Position numbers and translations under genes: made by a program
The notes under the pieces: model-generated
What the model was told of the DNA's origin: nothing
Database searches by the model: none
Seen by the model: the letters and a program-made list of their open reading frames with translations, nothing else
Part shown: piece by piece, positions 24,229 through 33,053 of the stretch
Layout: each line of letters begins with the position of its first letter
Position numbering within the stretch: the stretch's first letter is position 1
Origin: Actinokineospora baliensis
GTDB lineage: Bacteria; Actinomycetota; Actinomycetes; Mycobacteriales; Pseudonocardiaceae
Direction: 5' to 3'
DNA length: 64,000 nucleotides
NCBI RefSeq assembly: GCF_016907695.1
Contig: NZ_JAFBCK010000001.1
Coordinates: 1,550,001 to 1,614,000, forward strand

Positions 24229-24502
24229 GGTCCACCGCCGAGCCGCCGACATCGTCGCCCACCTGCCCGAGGTCCGCGCCGCCGTCCGCGACGCCGCCGA
24301 CCAGGTCGCTCAACGCGCCCGCGCCACCCTCGCCGCACACCGCGACACCGGCACCGCCGCCATCGAGACCACCCGAGGCCGCACCGACACCACCGTGTCC
24401 CTGGTAGACGACGCCGCACTGTCCATCGAGTACGGCCACCACGCCCCCGATGGGACACCGATCCGCGGGCTACGCGTCCTGCGCGACGCCGCCGACCTCT
24501 AG
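24221..24502 (+). CDS. Tail-completion / HK97 gp10-like protein
   Basis: 93 aa, GTG start overlapping the stopper gene by 8 bp. An early amphipathic helix (VHRRAADIVAHLPEVRAAVRDAADQVAQRARATLAAH) is followed by beta strands and SIEYGHHAPDGTPIRGLRVLRDAA, which resembles the GH-rich hairpin of gp10/DUF5403 minor proteins. Probably joins head and tail. Confidence 0.65.
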   Translation: MAEVHRRAADIVAHLPEVRAAVRDAADQVAQRARATLAAHRDTGTAAIETTRGRTDTTVSLVDDAALSIEYGHHAPDGTPIRGLRVLRDAADL

Positions 24503-24518
24503 CAAGGGGGCGACGAGC

Positions 24519-24929
24519 ATGGCCCGCCTGCTGCCCTACGTCGACGGCCTGGTCCTGTTCCTGCTGCGGGCCGCGCTACCGACGTCGGTCACAGTCGAAT
24601 CGGAGCTGTCCGAGCCACTGCGTCGCGCGCCCTACGTGTTCATCGACGTCGTCGGCGGCGACGAGCTCCACGCGGCGCAACTCGGTGTCCCCGTGGTCGA
24701 GGTCGACTGTTACACGCGCGGCTCCAAACGGGCCGCCGCCGACCTGGCCGAGGCCGTTCGGGCCGCGCTCTACACCGCCTGGTTCGAGCAGACCGTGACC
24801 CCGTTCGGGCACCTGGCCTCGTTCCGGACCGTGTCCTACCCACGCGCGCTGCGCCTCACCGGCCAGCCTGCGGAGATCCATCGTTACACCGGGACCTACG
24901 CCCTGGGCGTCCGTCCCCCTCGCGCCTAA
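24519..24929 (+). CDS. Tail terminator protein
   Basis: 136 aa from ATG 24519, with AAGGGGG upstream. The pattern RLLPYVDGLVLFLLRAAL, YVFIDVVGGDELHAAQLGVPVVEVDCYTRGSKRAAADLAEAVRAAL is the alpha/beta fold of gpU-like tail terminators that stop tail-tube growth. It precedes the major tail gene as usual. Confidence 0.75.
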   Translation: MARLLPYVDGLVLFLLRAALPTSVTVESELSEPLRRAPYVFIDVVGGDELHAAQLGVPVVEVDCYTRGSKRAAADLAEAVRAALYTAWFEQTVTPFGHLASFRTVSYPRALRLTGQPAEIHRYTGTYALGVRPPRA

Positions 24930-24935
24930 CCAGCG

Positions 24936-24979
24936 GCGCGCTTTCCCCCAATTCGCAAGGCGACTTGCGGGGAAGGCGC
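24936..24979 (+). terminator. Hairpin before the major tail gene
   Basis: Nested stem: GCGC..TTTCCCC / GGGGAAGGCGC outside and GCAAG-GCGA-CTTGC inside (24955-24968). It may reduce read-through from the head genes or stabilise the abundant tail mRNA's 5' end. Confidence 0.5.
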
Positions 24980-25013
24980 ACGTGGGTCGCCACGTCCCTG
25001 TGGAGACCTGTTC

Positions 25014-25559
25014 TTGGCGCTCAACGACTCCGCTGTCCTGATCCCCGGCACCGGTCGCGTCTACCTCGCGGCCCCCGGCCAGGCAGCCCCGCCCGATCCA
25101 CGCAACCCGGTCGATCCCTGGTCGGTGGTCGGGCACACCTCCCGTGATGACGGACTCACGATCACCCGCGACAACGGCGACTCCGAGGTGAAAGGCACCT
25201 GGGAGAACCCGGCACTGCGCGAGCGACGCGACCCCGCCACCTGGGCCATCACCTTCCAACTGCACCAGCTCGATAACAACACCATGGAACTGTTCTTCGG
25301 CGCGGGCGACGTGGACACCCCCGGTGTGTTCGGCGTCCAGGGCTCGGCGCCCCCGGTGGAGCGCGCGCTGTTCGTGCGCATGATCGACGGCTCGGCCGAG
25401 GCCGGGCTGTACGTGCCCCGGGTGTCGGTCGGCTCCGATGACGACATCTCCGTCGACGTGGAGAACTTCCTGGCGTTCCCCGTGCGCGCCCAAGTCCTCC
25501 AGGTCACCGGCTCCAACGTCATGGAGTGGTACGCCGCCGGTCTCGGCAAGCCCGCCTGA
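25014..25559 (+). CDS. Major tail tube protein
   Basis: 181 aa, TTG start with GGAGA upstream. Beta-rich sequence with WSVVGHTSRDDGLTITRDNGDSEVKGTWENPALRE, then ITFQLHQLDNNTMELFFGAG and RALFVRMIDGSAEAGLYVPRVSV, closely matching actinophage tail tube proteins. Position directly before the chaperone pair and tape measure is diagnostic. Confidence 0.88.
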   Translation: MALNDSAVLIPGTGRVYLAAPGQAAPPDPRNPVDPWSVVGHTSRDDGLTITRDNGDSEVKGTWENPALRERRDPATWAITFQLHQLDNNTMELFFGAGDVDTPGVFGVQGSAPPVERALFVRMIDGSAEAGLYVPRVSVGSDDDISVDVENFLAFPVRAQVLQVTGSNVMEWYAAGLGKPA

Positions 25560-25594
25560 TCACCTCTTTCCCTGTCATGTAAGGAGATTCGTTC

Positions 25595-25957
25595 GTGTCC
25601 ACTGTGATCGGGCTCGACCAGATCCGCGCCGAGACCCACCGCAGCATTCAGGACCTGACCGTGGGCCTGGCAGGCGGCAAGGCCGTGTGCCTGCGCAACG
25701 CGCTGCGCCTGTCGAAGAAGGACCGCGACGCCCTCAAGTCGCTGGGCGAGCGGATCGCCGCCGTCGCCGAGGCCGGGGACGACGAGGACGAGCTGGTCGC
25801 CGCGCTCGCCGACGTGGTGCTCCTGGTCGCCGAGTCCAAGCCGACCGGCCGCGCGCTGCTCTCGGAGATCGGCGGCGATCTGCTGACGCTGACCGGGTTG
25901 TTCCGCAAGTACCAGGAGGTGTGCCAGCTCCCGGAAGCCTCGGGCTCGACCAGCTAG
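25595..25957 (+). CDS. Tail assembly chaperone, short form
   Basis: 120 aa, GTG with AAGGAG upstream. Helical; gpG-like role in wrapping the tape measure protein during tail assembly. The downstream open frame lies one base back, and the two overlap over 25921-25957, the normal place for a programmed -1 frameshift. CTC-CCG-GAA at 25928-25936 is a candidate slip site. Confidence 0.8.
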   Translation: MSTVIGLDQIRAETHRSIQDLTVGLAGGKAVCLRNALRLSKKDRDALKSLGERIAAVAEAGDDEDELVAALADVVLLVAESKPTGRALLSEIGGDLLTLTGLFRKYQEVCQLPEASGSTS

Positions 25958-26331
25958 CCGACAAGGTCGGCGGGGCCACCCTGTACGCCGACCTGCGGCG
26001 CTACTACGGGGTCGACCTCGCCGACTTGTGGCACGGCACCCTGACCGCGCGTCGGGTGCTGTGGCTGATCGAGCACCTTCCCGAGGACTCCGCCACCGTC
26101 GCCGCGCTCCGCGGTGGCCCCCAACACCGGGCGTGGACCACCGCCGCGCACCTGCTCGCGACTGTGGCCGACGCCGTGCAGCTCGGCACCTGGACCACCA
26201 TCGCCGCCCACGCACGCCGCCGCCCCACCCCACCCAAACCGCTGCCCCGCCCGAGCTTGCCGCGCAGGCAGGCGGCGCGGGTGGTGACCGTGGCCGAGAT
26301 CGCCGCCCGACAGCAGAACGGCACAGCATGA
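25921..26331 (+). CDS. Tail assembly chaperone, frameshift extension (gpGT-type)
   Basis: 136 aa frame, -1 relative to the short chaperone. GSLGLDQLADKVGGATLYADLRRYYGVDLADLWHG reads as the T-domain expected after the slip. A free GTG at 25921 lies too close to AGGAGG to look like the main start, so expression as a fusion (about 245 aa) is preferred. Ends shortly before the tape measure gene. Confidence 0.7.
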   Translation: MPAPGSLGLDQLADKVGGATLYADLRRYYGVDLADLWHGTLTARRVLWLIEHLPEDSATVAALRGGPQHRAWTTAAHLLATVADAVQLGTWTTIAAHARRRPTPPKPLPRPSLPRRQAARVVTVAEIAARQQNGTA

Positions 26332-26358
26332 TCAGGTAGTCGAGGGGGTGCGCCCCCT

Positions 26359-28653
26359 TTGGCGGACCCCGGTGGCCGGGAGATCGGTCGTCTCAAGGTC
26401 CGGGTCCTGCCCGGTACCGACGCGTTCGGCGCGCCGTTTCGGCGCTTCCTGGAGCGCATCGAGCGGACCAACGTGGTCCGCGTCGCGGCCGAGCTCGACG
26501 GCGGCGATCTCGTCGCCGACGCGCGGAAGATCGCGGCCACCGCCGAACGCGCGGCTGGCGTCACCGTCGCGGCCGAGCTGGACGAGGCGACCGTCCAGGC
26601 CCGGTGGCGTGCGCTGGTCGCACGGCTCGGCGGGGACACGGTCCACCTGTCGGTGGAGGTCGACAAGAAGGCGCTCGACCAGGTCCGCGCACTCGGCCAG
26701 GTCTTCACCCGGCTGGCCGGGACCACCCTGGCCATCGGCAACGCCGCCGCGACCGCACAGTCCCTCGTCGGGATCACCAGCGCGGCGGTCCAAGCCTCCG
26801 GCGCCCTGCTGCTGCTCCCCGCCGCCGGAGTCGCCGCCGGGATCGCGATCGGGACCCTAGTCCTGGGCTTCCAGGGGCTGGGCGACGCGCTGTCGAACCT
26901 GGACGACCCGGAGAAGTTCGCCCAGGCCCTGGCCACCCTCGCGCCGTCGGCGCGGGAGACCGCCCAGGCCGTCAAGGACCTGCAACCTGCCTTCGGGGCG
27001 CTGCGGCTGGATGTCCAGCAGCGGTTGTTCACCGGCATGGGCCAGGTCGTCGCCCAGCTCGGTGGCTCCTACCTGCCGGTCCTGCGGTCCGGGCTCGGCG
27101 GGGTCGCCTCCGAACTCAACACCGGCGCGCGGTCCTTCGCCGACTTCCTGACGTCCTCGCAGTCGCTGGCCGACACCGGGACCATCCTCGACAACGTCCG
27201 CGCCGCCCTGGCCGCGCTGTCCCCGGCCGGGACCTCGGTCGCCCAGGCGTTCCGCGACATCGCCGCAGTCGGTTCCGGGTTCCTGCCCGACCTGGCGAGC
27301 AAGATCAGCGACGCCGCGCGGCGCTTCGCCGAGTTCATCGCCAACGCGCGCGAAAGCGGCCAGCTCAAGACCTGGATCGGCGAAGGGCTCTCGGCGCTGT
27401 CACAGATGTGGCAGTTGCTCCGCAATCTGGGGTCGATCGTCAAGACCGTCTTCGGCGCGCTCGACGACTCCGGCGGCGGGTTCCTGGCGTTCCTGGTCGA
27501 CGCCACCGGGCAGCTCTCCGCGTTCCTCAAGAGCGCCCAGGGCACCGAGGTGCTGAGCAAGTTCGCCGAGTTCGCCGCGACCGCGGGCGAGGCCGTCTCG
27601 GGCGTCCTGGGTGAGGCGCTGACCCAACTGGCCCCGGTGCTGATCAACCTCCTGCCCGCCCTGTCGACCTTCGCGGCCCAGCTCGGGGGCGCCTTGGTGT
27701 TCGGCCTCCAGCTCGCAGGCCCGCTGCTCGCCCAGCTCTCGTCGTTCCTGGCCCAGAACGCGGGCTGGCTGGGGCCGCTGGTCATCGGGCTGGGCACCCT
27801 CGCGGCCGTGGCCGGTCCACTAGTGAGCGCACTGTCCTTTGTGGTCACAACGGTGCGGGCCGTCACGCTCGCGTTCAACCTGATGAAGCTCGCGTTCCTG
27901 TCCAACCCGTTCACGGCGATCGCGTTGGCGATCACGACCTTCGTCGTCCTGTTGATCACCAACTGGGACACCGTGAAGTCCTGGACCACCAACACTTTCC
28001 AGGCGATCTGGGACTTCGTGTCGAACATCTGGCGCTCGGTGTCGGACTGGGTGTCGGCGCGGGTCCGTGACGTCCTGGCCGCCGTGGGCTGGCTGGGTCA
28101 GCTCCCGGGTCGTGTCGCGGGCTGGTTCCGTGGCGTGCGCGACGGCGCCGTGAACGCCGTCGGCGACCTGCTGTCGTGGCTGCGCGGCCTGCCGGGTCGG
28201 CTGCTCGATGCGTTGGGAAACCTGGGAAATCTGTTGCTCCAAACAGGACGCGACATGATCCAGGGGTTGCTGAACGGGCTGCGCCAAGCCGCGTCGGCGG
28301 TCGGCAACTTCCTCCTGAAGATCGTGAAGGACGCGGTCGGGGGCGTGCTGTCGTTCCTGGGCATCGCCAGCCCGTCCCGGCTCATGCACCAGATCGGCGG
28401 CAACACCGCGCTCGGGTTCGCCAACGGCATCGCCGACGCAACCCCGCTGGCCGTGCGTGCCGCCGACCGGCTCGCCTCGGCCGCGACATTCGACCCCGCA
28501 AGGGCCGATTTCGACTACGGCGCAACAGGTTCCGGCGCGGGGCTCACGGTGAACCAGACGATCAACACCCAGCCCGAACAGTCTCCGTGGTCGATCGCCA
28601 CCGCGGCCAACCGCCAGCTCGGCTACGCGCTGCGCACCGGCGGCGGCCCCTAG
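26359..28653 (+). CDS. Tape measure protein
   Basis: 764 aa, TTG start. An N-terminal charged helical part is followed by a hydrophobic Ala/Gly-rich stretch (~residues 135-180), then long helices, a second hydrophobic region (~485-535, GPLVIGLGTLAAVAGPLVSALSF) and a C-terminal ASPSRLMHQIGGNTALGFANGI segment typical of siphovirus tape measures. The protein sets tail length and helps DNA entry. It is short, suggesting a relatively short tail. Confidence 0.88.
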   Translation: MADPGGREIGRLKVRVLPGTDAFGAPFRRFLERIERTNVVRVAAELDGGDLVADARKIAATAERAAGVTVAAELDEATVQARWRALVARLGGDTVHLSVEVDKKALDQVRALGQVFTRLAGTTLAIGNAAATAQSLVGITSAAVQASGALLLLPAAGVAAGIAIGTLVLGFQGLGDALSNLDDPEKFAQALATLAPSARETAQAVKDLQPAFGALRLDVQQRLFTGMGQVVAQLGGSYLPVLRSGLGGVASELNTGARSFADFLTSSQSLADTGTILDNVRAALAALSPAGTSVAQAFRDIAAVGSGFLPDLASKISDAARRFAEFIANARESGQLKTWIGEGLSALSQMWQLLRNLGSIVKTVFGALDDSGGGFLAFLVDATGQLSAFLKSAQGTEVLSKFAEFAATAGEAVSGVLGEALTQLAPVLINLLPALSTFAAQLGGALVFGLQLAGPLLAQLSSFLAQNAGWLGPLVIGLGTLAAVAGPLVSALSFVVTTVRAVTLAFNLMKLAFLSNPFTAIALAITTFVVLLITNWDTVKSWTTNTFQAIWDFVSNIWRSVSDWVSARVRDVLAAVGWLGQLPGRVAGWFRGVRDGAVNAVGDLLSWLRGLPGRLLDALGNLGNLLLQTGRDMIQGLLNGLRQAASAVGNFLLKIVKDAVGGVLSFLGIASPSRLMHQIGGNTALGFANGIADATPLAVRAADRLASAATFDPARADFDYGATGSGAGLTVNQTINTQPEQSPWSIATAANRQLGYALRTGGGP

Positions 28654-28690
28654 GCCCTGTGAGCGCGGGCACCGGGGGAGGTGTGAGTCG

Positions 28691-29590
28691 ATGCCGCCTT
28701 CGGGACTTCCACTACGCGTCCGCTGGACGGTCGACGGCCGCGAGTTCAACGGACCACCCGACCAGCTCGGCCGCGACTGGGTGATCGACAAGGTGACCGG
28801 CTGGTCCTCATCCCCGGGCGTGCGCGACTCGCAAGCCGCGCCGCGCACCGGGGCGCACGGGTCCTGGCCGGGCACCGTCTACCGCGAGGCACGGACCATC
28901 CGGCTCGACGGCTGGGTCTATGCGCCGACCTGGGAAGCGCGACGCGACGCCGAACACCGCCTGGCCGCGCTGTGCTCCGACCCCGAGGGCCGCTACGAGC
29001 TGCGGTGCACCGAGGAAACCGGCGACCTGGTCGCCGGAGTCGTCCAGGACGACGCGACCCTGGTCACCGTCCGCCCCGGCGGGCTCTGGCTTGACTTCTC
29101 CCTGCAGCTTGTCGCGGCCGACCCACGCAAGTACGCCGCCACCGAGCAGACCACCACGACCCGGCTCCCGGCCTCCTCGACCACGGGCCTGGACTTCGTC
29201 ACCGGCGGCGGCCTTACCTTCACCGGCGGACTGGACTTCGGGCCACAGGCGTTCACCGGGCGCGCCAACGCCACCAACACCGGCACCGCGGACACGGCGC
29301 CCGTGTTCGCCCTGGCCGGGCCGCTCACCCCGCCCATCACCATCACCCGCCGAGGCGGGTCGACCCTGACCTACCTCGATCCCGTCACCGCCGAACAACG
29401 GCTGATCATCGACACCCGCGAACGCCTCGTCCTGCTCGACAACGTGCCCGCCCGCACCCGGGCCGTGGTGACCGACTGGGACGCGCTGACCATCCCACCC
29501 GCCGCGACCGGCCTCTACGTCCTGTCCCACACCGACAACCCCAACCCGACCGCCACCCTCACCATCACCTGGCGCTCGGCCTGGTGGTGA
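28691..29590 (+). CDS. Distal tail protein (Dit-like)
   Basis: 299 aa, ATG with GGGGGAGG upstream. The N-terminus LRVRWTVDGREFNGPPDQLGRDWVIDKVTGWSSSPGVRD and REARTIRLDGWVYAPT.. fit the siphovirus tail-component family that forms the ring at the tail tip. The second half is a beta domain with TTTRLPASSTTGLDFVTGG. Directly after the tape measure, as expected. Confidence 0.82.
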   Translation: MPPSGLPLRVRWTVDGREFNGPPDQLGRDWVIDKVTGWSSSPGVRDSQAAPRTGAHGSWPGTVYREARTIRLDGWVYAPTWEARRDAEHRLAALCSDPEGRYELRCTEETGDLVAGVVQDDATLVTVRPGGLWLDFSLQLVAADPRKYAATEQTTTTRLPASSTTGLDFVTGGGLTFTGGLDFGPQAFTGRANATNTGTADTAPVFALAGPLTPPITITRRGGSTLTYLDPVTAEQRLIIDTRERLVLLDNVPARTRAVVTDWDALTIPPAATGLYVLSHTDNPNPTATLTITWRSAWW

Positions 29591-29609
29591 CCGACCCGAA
29601 AGGAGCCCC

Positions 29610-30650
29610 GTGCCGGTCACGCTCGACGGACTCGACCCCTGGGCGGTCAACCTGCGCGTCAGCGAACGAGAAGCCCGCTACGCCCTCGGCGCCATCCTCG
29701 GACCCGCACCCGGCCGCCTCATGGGCTGGTCCTCCGGCGTGCTGCCCACCCGCACCGACGGCACCGTCATCGCCGACCTCCGCCCCGTCCTGCGCACCGC
29801 CGACGGCCTGGGCGTGACCATCAGCGTCGGCCAATGCGTCATCGAACGCCCAGGCCAAGGCCCCTACATCTGCACCCTGGACGAAACCGGCCGCGTCGAG
29901 CTCGACACTGCCGACCCCTCCAACCCCCGGATAGACCTCATCGTCGCCCGCGTCTACGACTCCCGGCTCGGCGACCCGCGCACCGGGTTCGTCATCGAGC
30001 CCATCACCGGCAAGGCCGCCCCCGAACCCGCCGCACCCGCGCTCCCACCCGGCGCGATCCCGCTCGCGACCTTCGCCCTTCCCCCTGCCACCCGCCAGCT
30101 CAGCACCGCCATGCGCACCGACCTGCGCCGCGCCGCCGGAACCCGCGGTGGCGTCGGCGTCCTGCTGCCCGGCGACGCACTCACCGACCCCGGTGCCTAC
30201 CCCGGACACACCCGCTACCGACCCACCGGCCTGGAAACCTGGGACGGCGAACGCTGGCGCGGAGCACAACCACAGTGGGCAGGCGAAGGCACGAACTGGG
30301 TCACCCGCACCGGCATCCGCGACAATGCCGACATCAACTCCCTGGTCGTCCCCGACCCCGGCTGGCCCTACCGCATCACCGGCCAAGGCTCGGCCGAACT
30401 CGCCACCGTCGGATGCCGCGCCGACCTGTTCCTCCGCCTCGACGCCGCCGACGGCCCGATCTTCGCCGTCGGTGTCGGCCCCTTCAACCAAGGCGGCTGG
30501 ACCCAGACCCAGATGCGCAGCACCGGCATCCTCACCGGCACCCACGCCATCTACCTCACCGCCACCCGCATCTTCGGCGACGGCACCTGGAGCAACACCC
30601 CGTACAACACGCACCTACGGGTGACACGCGACCCGGTCGGCGCTGTCTAG
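29610..30650 (+). CDS. Minor tail protein (baseplate/tip)
   Basis: 346 aa, GTG with AAAGGAG upstream. The first ~130 residues resemble actinophage baseplate proteins (AGAILGPAPGRLMGWSSGVLPT, GQGPYICTLDETGRVELDTADPSNPRIDLIVARVYD). The C-terminal 130 residues are beta-rich and may bind the receptor. Its last 4 bp overlap the reverse-strand small membrane gene. Confidence 0.72.
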   Translation: MPVTLDGLDPWAVNLRVSEREARYALGAILGPAPGRLMGWSSGVLPTRTDGTVIADLRPVLRTADGLGVTISVGQCVIERPGQGPYICTLDETGRVELDTADPSNPRIDLIVARVYDSRLGDPRTGFVIEPITGKAAPEPAAPALPPGAIPLATFALPPATRQLSTAMRTDLRRAAGTRGGVGVLLPGDALTDPGAYPGHTRYRPTGLETWDGERWRGAQPQWAGEGTNWVTRTGIRDNADINSLVVPDPGWPYRITGQGSAELATVGCRADLFLRLDAADGPIFAVGVGPFNQGGWTQTQMRSTGILTGTHAIYLTATRIFGDGTWSNTPYNTHLRVTRDPVGAV

Positions 30651-30877
30651 GGCTGCTCATCGCTGGGCGGAACCGCGCGACGACCAGGCCACGACGGCAA
30701 ACTCGATCGACGTTCGGGGCGGAACAGCGGAACCAGCGCCCGCAGGATCGCCGGACGCTCCTTGGGCGGAACGCCCCTGATGGCCAGCCAGAACATGACG
30801 AGCTTCGTCAAACAACCGACCCCGGCTGAAATCGCCACGAGCCAGAACGCAACGTCCACGGTGATGCTGTCCTTCAT
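30647..30877 (-). CDS. Small reverse-strand membrane protein in the tail operon
   Basis: 76 aa from ATG (a TTG at 30889 is possible). One or two hydrophobic helices (VDVAFWLVAISAGVGCLTKLVMFWLAIRG), then a basic tail rich in Arg and Pro. It faces against the tail genes and is preceded by ~200 bp of lower-GC non-coding DNA, so it looks like a moron expressed from the prophage. Superinfection exclusion is a reasonable guess; no family recognised. Confidence 0.5.
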   Translation of the reverse strand: MKDSITVDVAFWLVAISAGVGCLTKLVMFWLAIRGVPPKERPAILRALVPLFRPERRSSLPSWPGRRAVPPSDEQP

Positions 30878-30889
30878 CCGAGTGATCAA

Positions 30890-31104
30890 GCCGGACTGCT
30901 TGGGGCAGCCTCAACCTGACCAGTGACCTGGCCCTGTTGAGTCCGCCGCCGCAACAGCCGGGCTCGTGCTTTGACGCTGGTAAGGCGTCTCATCAACTCG
31001 GTGGAGGGAACCCAGTGCATGAACACCGGGGGATCGGCTGTCGGTCGTTGCGGCGACCGGCAGCCCTGTTGTGGTGAACGCGGAGCACATTAGCAGAGCA
31101 GGAG
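30890..31104. other. Non-coding gap inside the tail operon
   Basis: About 215 bp of lower GC than its surroundings and no convincing frame. Probably holds the leftward promoter for the small membrane gene and the start region of the next tail gene. Confidence 0.4.
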
Positions 31105-32217
31105 GTGGTCAACCTGCCTCCCCACCTGCTGCTTGGCCACCTGCGCACCGGTGAGGTCGTCACCGAGCTGGACGCGCCCGTGGACTTCACCGATCAACTG
31201 TCGGCCAGTGGCTCGGCACGCACCACGATCAGTTTGGATGCGGTGCCCGCCGATGTCGATCTGCTTGCTGTCACCGCACCGTGGCGACATTTCATGGCCG
31301 TTGCGGACGCGGACACGGTCTTGTGGGCCGGGCCGCTGGTACCCCGTACCCGTCCACCGGCCGCCGGTGAGATCACGCTGTCGGCGGCTGGCCTGTGGGC
31401 GGTGTTCGACCACCGGGTGCTTGCGCGGTACGGGTCGTGGGGGTTCACCGATCCGCGTGCCGACCTGGTCCTGACCTACCGCTCGTTGCCGGGGGTCGCG
31501 CTGGACATCGTGCGGACGGCCCTGGACCGCCCGCACGGCGAACTGCCCTTGGTCCTGCCCAACCTCAACAGCTCCGGTGACGAGACCCGCTCGTACTACG
31601 GGTACGAGCTGGCCACCGCCGGGGAGCGGCTGACCCAGCTCACCCAAGCCGAGGCCGGGCCGGACCTGCATTTCATGCCCAGGTTCACCGCCGACCGGTC
31701 CCGGATCGAGTGGGTGCTGCGCGTCGGCACGCCCGTGCTCTCGCAGCGTGGCGTCGACTTCCACTTCGATGACGGCCGCCAGCTCGTGGCCTACGGCTGG
31801 GATGAGGACGGCTCGGTCATGGCCGACACCGTCCTGGTCCCCGGTGACGGAGTGGAACGCGGGCGACTGATCGGCCGCGCGAGCAACGACGCGCGGCCCC
31901 GGGCCGGATGGCCCGCGCTCGACACGGTGATCACCAGCCACAGCAGCGAACGGCAACCCGACGTGCTCGACGCGCACGCCCGCGCCTACCTCGACGTCGT
32001 GCGCACCGGCATCACCCGGGACAGCGCCACCGTGCGCACCGATACCGCCCCCCGGCTCGGGTCCTACCTCGTCGGCGATCACGTCGTGCTCACCCCGCGC
32101 GCCGATCGCGCCACCCCCGCGGGTCAACGGCGCCGCCGGATCACCTCCATCACCTATCGGGCCAGCACACCCACCACGGCGGAACTGGGCCTGGCCCCGG
32201 TCCCCGCGACAACCTGA
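31105..32217 (+). CDS. Tail hub / Gp37-like minor tail protein
   Basis: 370 aa. LLLGHLRTGEVVTELDAPVDFTDQLSASGSARTTISLD and ERLTQLTQAEAGPDLHFMPRF, with a late RRRITSITYRAST, match the Gp37-like tail-hub proteins of actinophages. GTG 31105 sits almost on top of its GGAGG, so the true start may be a few codons downstream. It probably links the Dit ring to the receptor-binding part. Confidence 0.72.
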   Translation: MVNLPPHLLLGHLRTGEVVTELDAPVDFTDQLSASGSARTTISLDAVPADVDLLAVTAPWRHFMAVADADTVLWAGPLVPRTRPPAAGEITLSAAGLWAVFDHRVLARYGSWGFTDPRADLVLTYRSLPGVALDIVRTALDRPHGELPLVLPNLNSSGDETRSYYGYELATAGERLTQLTQAEAGPDLHFMPRFTADRSRIEWVLRVGTPVLSQRGVDFHFDDGRQLVAYGWDEDGSVMADTVLVPGDGVERGRLIGRASNDARPRAGWPALDTVITSHSSERQPDVLDAHARAYLDVVRTGITRDSATVRTDTAPRLGSYLVGDHVVLTPRADRATPAGQRRRRITSITYRASTPTTAELGLAPVPATT

Positions 32218-32232
32218 CAGAGGACACGCCCC

Positions 32233-32976
32233 TTGCCTGTGACCCCCAGCCCGGACGACCTTGCCAACCGGATCACCGCGCTGGAGCGCCAGGTCGACGA
32301 GCTCGCGCGTGGCACCTTGTCCAACGCCGTGATCAGCAGCGGCGGAATCCAGATCCGCGACCTCGGCGGAATCCAGCTCACCGACCAGGACGGCCAGACC
32401 GTGTTCTTCGTCGGCGGCCTGGGCGGGCGGATGGCGCGGCCGGACCTCACACCCCAGCCTGTCACCGCCATCAGCGACGACCGCGGAAAGTGGCGCATCA
32501 GCGTCCTGGACGACAACCCCGCCGCCAAGGGGTACCGGCAGTACGTAGCCATCTGGGACTACAGCGGGAACATCATCCTCGGCGACGACGTGGACAGCGG
32601 TTCCGGCCTTGCCCGCCCCTACATCCCGCACACCGTCACCCGCGCCCGCTACTACGACTGGCCCGGCACCACCAGCGGCGACTGGGAAGCAGTCGAGACC
32701 GCCCGGTTCAACCGCCAGCACCCCTACCTCGACGCCCGCATCCTCTGCACCACCGACAACCCCGACACCCTCGGAGAGGTCCGGCTACGCGAGGAACCCA
32801 GCGGCGTGACATTCGCCATTGAACCCGTTGCGTTTCAACAGGAACTGAAGTCTTGGCGCGTGCCCGCCCCCGGGGTGTTCAACGAGACCCGGGGCGTGCA
32901 CCTGGAAGTCCGCCGTAGCGCAGGGACCGGGAACGTGCGCGCCACCTTCGCCTACGTCTACGGCGTCCAGTCCTGA
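32233..32976 (+). CDS. Minor tail protein, putative tip/receptor component
   Basis: 247 aa, TTG start with GAGGACA upstream. A short coiled coil at residues 8-28 (DDLANRITALERQVDELARG) is followed by a turn repeat (SGGIQIRDLGGIQLTDQDGQTVFFVGGLGG) and a beta-rich body, a trimeric-fibre-like layout. Last tail gene before a terminator. No adhesin family recognised. Confidence 0.6.
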   Translation: MPVTPSPDDLANRITALERQVDELARGTLSNAVISSGGIQIRDLGGIQLTDQDGQTVFFVGGLGGRMARPDLTPQPVTAISDDRGKWRISVLDDNPAAKGYRQYVAIWDYSGNIILGDDVDSGSGLARPYIPHTVTRARYYDWPGTTSGDWEAVETARFNRQHPYLDARILCTTDNPDTLGEVRLREEPSGVTFAIEPVAFQQELKSWRVPAPGVFNETRGVHLEVRRSAGTGNVRATFAYVYGVQS

Positions 32977-32992
32977 CCTGACCGACCCCGAC

Positions 32993-33020
32993 AAGCCCGT
33001 CACCACCCGGTGGCGGGCTT
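32993..33020 (+). terminator. Terminator between tail and lysis genes
   Basis: AAGCCCG-(T)-CACC / GGTG-(G)-CGGGCTT stem followed by CTTTC. Separates structural from lysis transcription. Confidence 0.7.
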
Positions 33021-33053
33021 CTTTCGTATGTCCACAGGAGACCCGAACACCAC

